DNA of 10,047 nucleotides, from NCBI GenBank assembly GCA_001275005.1, contig JWZX01001758.1:1-10047 (forward strand), written 5' to 3'. This DNA is from Chrysochromulina tobinii (taxonomy: Eukaryota; Haptophyta; Prymnesiales; Chrysochromulinaceae). A program made the position numbers and the translations under genes. The notes beneath the pieces were generated by a model. It ran no database searches, was not told the origin of the DNA, and was given only the letters and a program-made list of their open reading frames with translations. Below are positions 6,348-10,047 of the stretch, piece by piece (the first letter of the stretch is position 1; each line of letters starts with the position of its first letter).

Positions 6348-6522
6348 GTCTCGAGTGCTGGTACCAGTGTAATACTGTATCTGCGGTGTGTCGGCCGATG
6401 ATCTGAGATTGACATTCTGAGCAATTGATTCTGAGTCGCATGGCGTCTGATGCAGAAAATGTCTCCGATCTCAGCCTGATTCGCGATCGCGTCGCGCCCA
6501 TCGCTCTCCTCTCCTCTCCATC

Positions 6523-6597
6523 ATGGTTGGCAAGGTATCGGAAAGCGGTGGTCCATGGAACCCTGATCAGTTACTTGTAAAGTGGGAAAGAAAGTAA
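6523..6597 (+). other. 24-codon upstream ORF or first exon of the kinase gene
   Basis: ATG 6523 follows a CT-rich run and opens a 24-residue frame (MVGKVSESGG...WERK) ending at TAA 6595-6597. After the fourth codon the bases AAG|GTATCG form a splice-donor match at 6535. If joined to an AG at 6655-6656, the reading would enter the kinase frame at 6657 and add about 40 residues before Met 6765. The acceptor has no pyrimidine tract. It could equally be an upstream ORF that lowers translation, or nothing. Confidence 0.25.
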
Positions 6598-6764
6598 ATC
6601 TCGCATCTGAGCATTCTTGACGAACCGTGTTTGAAGATGATTTCGGGTTCGGCAAGACGGCACCGCAAACTGCTTCGGGTCCGGCAACGCCCCGGTCCAT
6701 CAATTCCATCCACTTCCGTGCATCACGCCGCCGTGCACGCCGCTGCACGCTTCGATCGGACACG

Positions 6765-8669
6765 ATGGTGTTTGCCGTCTGGCAGGTGCTGTGGCAGGGC
6801 CAGTTGACGAGATCCGCGATCGTCTCCCCGCCAAGCTCTGGCAGCGCCTCGCCGCCAGGCACGACGGGCACGTCTCTCATCCCGAAAGTGGGCGCGGTCG
6901 TTCGTGGCCCACGTGGAGGGGATTACCTGCTTTTGCAGCGCCTTAACTCGCTGCCAGGCACGTTTGCGCCATCAGCGATCGAAATGCCAGACGCGCACGC
7001 GATCCAGCTGTTTGGGCACGTATCCGCTCAGGGGTCCGACCGCTGGCTCATCGCGGTGCCGGCCGCTGACGCGGCCAACAACCTCGCGCTTCCCAACTCG
7101 AACATGACCGCCACCGCGCCGCCACCATCTGTAGCGCCTGGAGCGCGTCTGGGGCTGCCCTCGCCCTTTGAGAGTGAGGTCGAGAGCGATACCGAGGGCG
7201 AGGACGAGCAGCTAACGCTCTCCCGCGCGACGTACAGGCTTCGCCGCCGCGTGTACGGCAAATCCTTTGGCGACGTGTGGCGTGCAGTGCGCGCCGACGA
7301 TCCTCACGGCGTTCCGCTGATCGTGAAGCGGCTCGTACTTGCCGAGAGCAGCGGCGAGCGCACGCAGGTGTGCCTCGCGGGGCTGCGCGAGGCGCACTTT
7401 GGCGCCGCGCTCCGAGGTTTGCCTGGGCTCGCGAGGTTCCTCGATGCGTTCGAGGCGGAGGGATCCTTATGGCTCGTCTTCCGAGACGAGGGTGTCTCTC
7501 TGGAGCAGCTCCTGTACACCGTCGAGGAGGAGCAGCCGCCGACGACAGCGGAGGGGAAGCGCATGGACGACGACGATCGGGAGGCGGGCAGCGACGGAGC
7601 CGGCCGTGCCGGCGGCGGCGGCGTGACCATCCGTCGGCCATCGGCCCTGTGGCAGAGCCTGCGTCGCGAGCCTGGCCAAGGCACGATCCGCGCGGTGGTG
7701 CGCCAGACGCTCGAAGCGCTCGCACGACTGCACGCACGCAACGTGACGCACCGCGACCTCAAGCCTCCCAACATCATCCTACGCGTCCACGCCTCGGCAG
7801 GGGGTGGCGCCGGCGCCGGGGCCGGCCCAGCAGCCGCCGGGGCCGGCGCTGGCGGCGGTGGGGCCGCCGCCGCCTCGACGCCCGAGGTGCGGCTCGCCGA
7901 CTTTGGCTCGGCCGTCGACGCGGAAGTGACGGTGCCGGGCGTGGGCATGTACCCTGAGAGGGGGCCGAGCGTTGCCGAGGAGACTGAGGGTTATCAGCCG
8001 CCCGAGGCAGCGCTCGGTGGCGAGGCGTACGCGGCATCCCGCCCAAGCTCGTACGACCTGTGGTCGATGGGCATCGTGATCCTCGAGCTCATCCTCGGAA
8101 GTCCGCATGTGATGCCCCTCTCCAAGCGCGCCGAGGCCGTGCTGAGGCTCCGATATGCCGAGCAGCCCGAAGCGGTGATGCGCCGCCTCCTTGCCGCCAA
8201 CGCGCTCGCCGAGCACTGCATCCTGCCACTGGCGGCCGCGGCCGACCCGGCGGCGATGGCTCGGTACCGCGGCCACAACGGGGCGCCGTGCGGTAAGGAG
8301 GCCTTTGTGGAGCACGTGCTCGCGAGCGATCCGCTGCGCGACAGCGGGCGGCACGGCGGCGCGCTCCGCACGGCGCCGCGCCTGCTCGAGCTGCTGGATC
8401 TCGCGTGGGAGCTCCTGCGCTGGCGGCCTGAGGATCGGATGAGCGCGGAGCACGCGCTGCGCCACCCCTCGGTGTCCGAGCGCCATGTCGAGCGCGCCGT
8501 CGTGGGCGCGGAAGCCGAGACGGGTCAACACGCCGTCGTGGGCACAGAGCGTCTGCTCGAGCGCGCCGTCGTAGGCGCCGGTGTGGACACTAGACGCGAT
8601 TGGAAGCAGGCGCTGCTCGAGATCACGCCGCTACTCTCCGCGCCGTCCGCGGCAGCCGCGGCCGCGTGA
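6765..8669 (+). CDS. Protein kinase of the plant/algal PP2C-kinase family
   Basis: The 634-residue protein from ATG 6765 is a predicted Ser/Thr protein kinase that phosphorylates proteins using ATP. Residues are numbered from that Met. The Gly-rich loop is YGKSFGDVW (164-172); Lys188 is in LIVKRL; Glu209 is the likely alphaC partner; the catalytic loop is HRDLKPPN (329-336); DFG is 379-381; QPPE (411-414) is the APE equivalent; YDLWSMGIVILELILGSP (430-447) is the F helix region. LVFRDEGVSLEQLLYTVEE (about 237-255) closely recalls plant kinases fused to PP2C phosphatase domains. No PP2C motifs are visible in the first 150 residues, which I do not recognise. A Gly-Ala run (345-370) is inserted between the catalytic loop and DFG, and an acidic patch precedes the kinase (136-148). 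The C-terminus ends with ERAVVGA-type repeats and a poly-Ala. The frame begins upstream of this ATG without another ATG, so an upstream exon is possible. Confidence 0.85.
   Translation: MVFAVWQVLWQGQLTRSAIVSPPSSGSASPPGTTGTSLIPKVGAVVRGPRGGDYLLLQRLNSLPGTFAPSAIEMPDAHAIQLFGHVSAQGSDRWLIAVPAADAANNLALPNSNMTATAPPPSVAPGARLGLPSPFESEVESDTEGEDEQLTLSRATYRLRRRVYGKSFGDVWRAVRADDPHGVPLIVKRLVLAESSGERTQVCLAGLREAHFGAALRGLPGLARFLDAFEAEGSLWLVFRDEGVSLEQLLYTVEEEQPPTTAEGKRMDDDDREAGSDGAGRAGGGGVTIRRPSALWQSLRREPGQGTIRAVVRQTLEALARLHARNVTHRDLKPPNIILRVHASAGGGAGAGAGPAAAGAGAGGGGAAAASTPEVRLADFGSAVDAEVTVPGVGMYPERGPSVAEETEGYQPPEAALGGEAYAASRPSSYDLWSMGIVILELILGSPHVMPLSKRAEAVLRLRYAEQPEAVMRRLLAANALAEHCILPLAAAADPAAMARYRGHNGAPCGKEAFVEHVLASDPLRDSGRHGGALRTAPRLLELLDLAWELLRWRPEDRMSAEHALRHPSVSERHVERAVVGAEAETGQHAVVGTERLLERAVVGAGVDTRRDWKQALLEITPLLSAPSAAAAAA
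7797..7876 (+). repeat. GC-rich Gly-Ala low-complexity insert
   Basis: A run of GGCGCC/GGGGCC-type repeats encodes about 27 Gly, Ala and Pro residues inside the kinase domain, between the catalytic loop and DFG. The position is a surface loop, so catalysis can be kept. It is likely a slippage-prone tract. Confidence 0.75.
8486..8580 (+). repeat. Short ERAVVGA repeats near the kinase C-terminus
   Basis: The stretch GCGCCGTCGTGGGCG and close variants occur three times, encoding ERAVVGA, QHAVVGT and ERAVVGA. It follows the last kinase helix and probably reflects recent local duplication; no function can be assigned. Confidence 0.6.
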
Positions 8670-8828
8670 AGCCCAGCGACAGGCAACGGCGCCATACAAT
8701 TGTATTGGATACGGGTGACGAAATGACATCCCTGGCCAAAAAAACAGCCTGTGTGTGGTGGTTCATGTATAAGCCAGGAGTCCAGAAGGATGACATCTCC
8801 TGGGGACTCCTTGGGGTTCTTGGGCCCC

Positions 8829-8869
8829 TGACTGAACTGAACTGAACAGAACTGAACTGACTGACTGAC
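8829..8869. repeat. CTGAA / CTGA microsatellite
   Basis: A mixed pentamer and tetramer repeat made of ACTGA units, with one CAGAA variant, spans about 41 bases. It is simple-sequence DNA with no gene function visible. Confidence 0.85.
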
Positions 8870-8933
8870 GAGACTGAATTTATCCCTGATGAAACGTCTT
8901 TGTGCTGTTTTGGTTGCGAGGCGTTTTCTTTTC

Positions 8934-8968
8934 TTTGTCCTTTGTCCTTTGTCCTTTGTCCTTTGTCC
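8934..8968. repeat. TTTGTCC heptamer microsatellite, five perfect copies
   Basis: Five exact copies of the 7-base unit TTTGTCC occupy 35 bases. A heptamer unit recalls telomere-type repeats in length only; the sequence is not a telomere repeat I know. It is a simple repeat in intergenic DNA. Confidence 0.9.
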
Positions 8969-9170
8969 GTGAGCCTGGCTGCTGCTGTCGCTGGCGACGC
9001 TGATGACGGCGATTGCGCCTGAGCGCGCAGTTTCTGGCGACGACGAGGCTGAGGACCCGCCCGAGACGCCGCAGCAGCGGCTCGACGCGCTCCATGGCCA
9101 CCGTGCGGCCAACGTAACTCCTCTATCACTCCAGGCGGCTAGCAAGCTGCTGTGCACCAGGACACTGTCG

Positions 9171-9221
9171 TCTTTCGACGCCGCCGTCGTCACGCGACGG
9201 CGGCGTCGAGAGACTTTTTTT
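9171..9221. terminator. Hairpin of 19 bp followed by seven T
   Basis: A perfect 15-bp stem (9175-9189 with 9195-9209) with the 5-base loop TCACG extends by four further pairs, one of them G-T, to 9171-9213. After one base comes T7 at 9215-9221. The layout is that of a bacterial intrinsic terminator, and a T run of this length can stop RNA polymerase III. Transcript-end hairpins are also known in some large DNA viruses. No RNA gene is visible just upstream, so the function is open. The type chosen here describes the shape only. Confidence 0.45.
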
Positions 9222-9278
9222 GCGTTCCCTTCGGGGGGCGCGCCAACAGGCGCGTCTCGACACCTCCGACTTGCCCTC

Positions 9279-9446
9279 TGCGACGATCGCGGCCCGGCGC
9301 CAAAAACGCAGACTTCACCTACGGCTCAAACTGCGAGGACTGCGGCCCACCTGCGTGCCGGCCGCCGTCCCCGATGGCTTCACGTCAGTACAGGAGCGGA
9401 AATAGAAACTGCGCTCTGTATTCTGGAATCTGCTCCGCCTACGTAG
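9279..9446 (+). pseudogene. Frameshifted Cys-rich exon remnant
   Basis: From 9279 one frame reads CDDRGP; a second frame, from about 9290, reads PGAKNADFTYGSNCEDCGPP and then more Cys-rich sequence to 9446. Put side by side they resemble the motif C-D-D-x-G-P-G-A followed by Y-G-(T/S)-(D/N)-C-x-D-C-G that I associate with repeats in haptophyte and oomycete proteins. A one-base shift between 9281 and 9305 separates the parts. The second frame ends at a good splice donor, TAG|GTAAGC, at 9447. It is either a decayed exon or an exon with a sequencing error. The family recall is unverified. Confidence 0.35.
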
Positions 9447-9483
9447 GTAAGCCCTAGTATTTCACTCGGAAACACGAAAATGT

Positions 9484-10047
9484 GGGTTCCCTCTCGGCTT
9501 GAACCCAAGAGCATGCCCAAGAGGCTCCTCGGAAACTCGGAAACTCGGAATCTGGAATTAGGGCGGCCCTCTGGCTTGGACCCAAGAGGAGGGCCTCGAA
9601 ATCTCGGAAACTCGGAATCTGGAATTTGGGGGTCCCTCTGCCTTGGACCAAAGAGGGGGCCTCGGAAACTCGGAAACTCGGAATCTGGAATTTGGGGGTC
9701 CCTCGGGCTCGGACCCAAGAGGGGTACTCGGAAACTCGGAAACTCGGAATCTGGAATTTGCCGAGGAGTATCCTGGAATCTGCACACTCGGAATCTTGGA
9801 AACTGGAATTTGCGGAGGAGTATCCTGGAATCTGCACACTTGGAAACATGGAATCTGGATTTTGGGGTCCCTCTGCGGACCCACGGAGGGGCCCCGGAAA
9901 CTCGGAAGCTCGGAATCTGGAATTTGCAGAGTCCCCTGGAGAATCGGGGTCCCTAAATGGGGTCCCTCTCGGCTTGAACCCAAGAGCATGCCCAAGAGGC
10001 TCCTCGGAAACTCGGAAACTCGGAATCTGGAATTAGGGCGGCCCTCT
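9484..10047. repeat. Satellite-like tandem array, 66-bp units in a 475-bp higher-order repeat
   Basis: The core AACTCGGAATCTGGAATT starts at 9542, 9609, 9675, 9741 and 10017, with a one-base variant at 9907; the first four copies are spaced 67, 66 and 66 bases. Inside each core GGAAACTC is itself repeated. A 26-base block at 9763-9788 recurs at 9815-9840 (52-base spacing). The block from 9491 recurs without change at 9966 to the window end (82 bases, offset 475), which shows a higher-order unit. Spacers hold imperfect inverted repeats such as GGCCCTC (9565-9571) with GAGGGCC (9589-9595). Because 66 is a multiple of three, long open frames appear on both strands; I do not take them as genes. 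Confidence 0.9.

Larger units (their letters stand above)
6231..6764 (+). promoter_or_regulatory. Intergenic region before the kinase gene
   Basis: About 530 bases. After the gene 2 stop there are overlapping short inverted repeats (CCTGAC with GTCAGG near 6267-6289; GGTCA with TGACC near 6283-6297), which may belong to its 3'UTR. A TATAAAT lies at 6341-6347. A pyrimidine-rich run (6500-6520) precedes ATG 6523. The kinase frame is open from 6621 but has no ATG before 6765. Confidence 0.4.
8670..9170. other. Gene-free region with microsatellites after the kinase gene
   Basis: About 500 bases without a supportable gene. It contains a palindrome ATACAATTGTAT (8694-8705), an inverted repeat AGGAGTCC (8776-8783) with GGACTCCT (8804-8811), a CTGAA-type repeat and a TTTGTCC repeat. 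A minus-strand frame of over 200 codons crosses these repeats; its residues are mostly repeat-derived, so I do not call it a gene. The 3'UTR of the kinase gene should lie at the left end. Confidence 0.5.

Noticed and set aside
7779-8531. Minus-strand open frame of 250 codons opposite the kinase
   Set aside because: It is the shadow of the kinase gene; Arg/Ala-rich composition with no recognisable domain.
8525-9193. Minus-strand open frame of 222 codons downstream of the kinase
   Set aside because: Much of it is translated microsatellite (repeats of KDKGQRT type) and it overlaps the end of the kinase gene; no domain seen.
9480-9956. Open frames across the satellite array on both strands
   Set aside because: The 66-bp period is a multiple of three, so openness is inherited from one unit. 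Residues are simple 22-aa repeats on each strand with no domain.
1-10047. CRISPR array, tRNA or rRNA genes, bacterial insertion sequence
   Set aside because: The repeats at the right end lack unique equal-length spacers, and I found no cloverleaf, rRNA-like stretch or transposase motif.

Overview
The window looks like nuclear DNA of a GC-rich unicellular eukaryote. I favour an alga of the haptophyte or a similar chromist lineage, from protein resemblance recalled from memory and not from a search. The kinase gene belongs to a family I know best from plants and algae. A broken Cys-rich motif near the right end resembles a repeat common in haptophyte and stramenopile proteins. There are long intron-poor reading frames, microsatellites and a satellite-like array, and no bacterial operon features. 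A large GC-rich DNA virus of algae is a less likely alternative.

Layout: 1-745 is non-coding or 5' flanking DNA, with a weak partial minus-strand reading frame at the edge and AT-rich DNA and possible splice sites just before gene 1. Gene 1 (746-4474, 1242 aa) is the remarkable one. It joins a pentameric ligand-gated ion channel of the Cys-loop superfamily, a ZU5-like domain, an alanine-rich coiled coil, a UPA-like domain and a C-terminal PARP-type ADP-ribosyltransferase in a single uninterrupted frame. Gene 2 (4809-6230, 473 aa) is a conserved protein of algae and protists whose motifs resemble, in my judgement, the macro-domain-like family of the Legionella effector MavL, an ADP-ribosyl hydrolase. 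Gene 3 (6765-8669, 634 aa) is a protein kinase with all catalytic motifs, of the plant/algal kinase type that is usually fused to a PP2C phosphatase; no phosphatase is visible here. From 8670 to the end there is no intact gene: pentamer and heptamer microsatellites, a 19-bp hairpin followed by seven T, a frameshifted Cys-rich exon remnant, and a tandem array of 66-bp units within a 475-bp higher-order repeat that runs off the window.

All three genes are on the plus strand with gaps of about 330 to 530 bp, so each probably has its own promoter. A working idea, which is inference, is that gene 1 couples ligand binding or channel gating to ADP-ribosylation, and that gene 2 could read or remove ADP-ribose marks. 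The kinase may be unrelated. The main doubts are membrane topology (no signal peptide at the chosen start, and the canonical channel C-terminus is extracellular) and the unusual Gln in the PARP catalytic triad.
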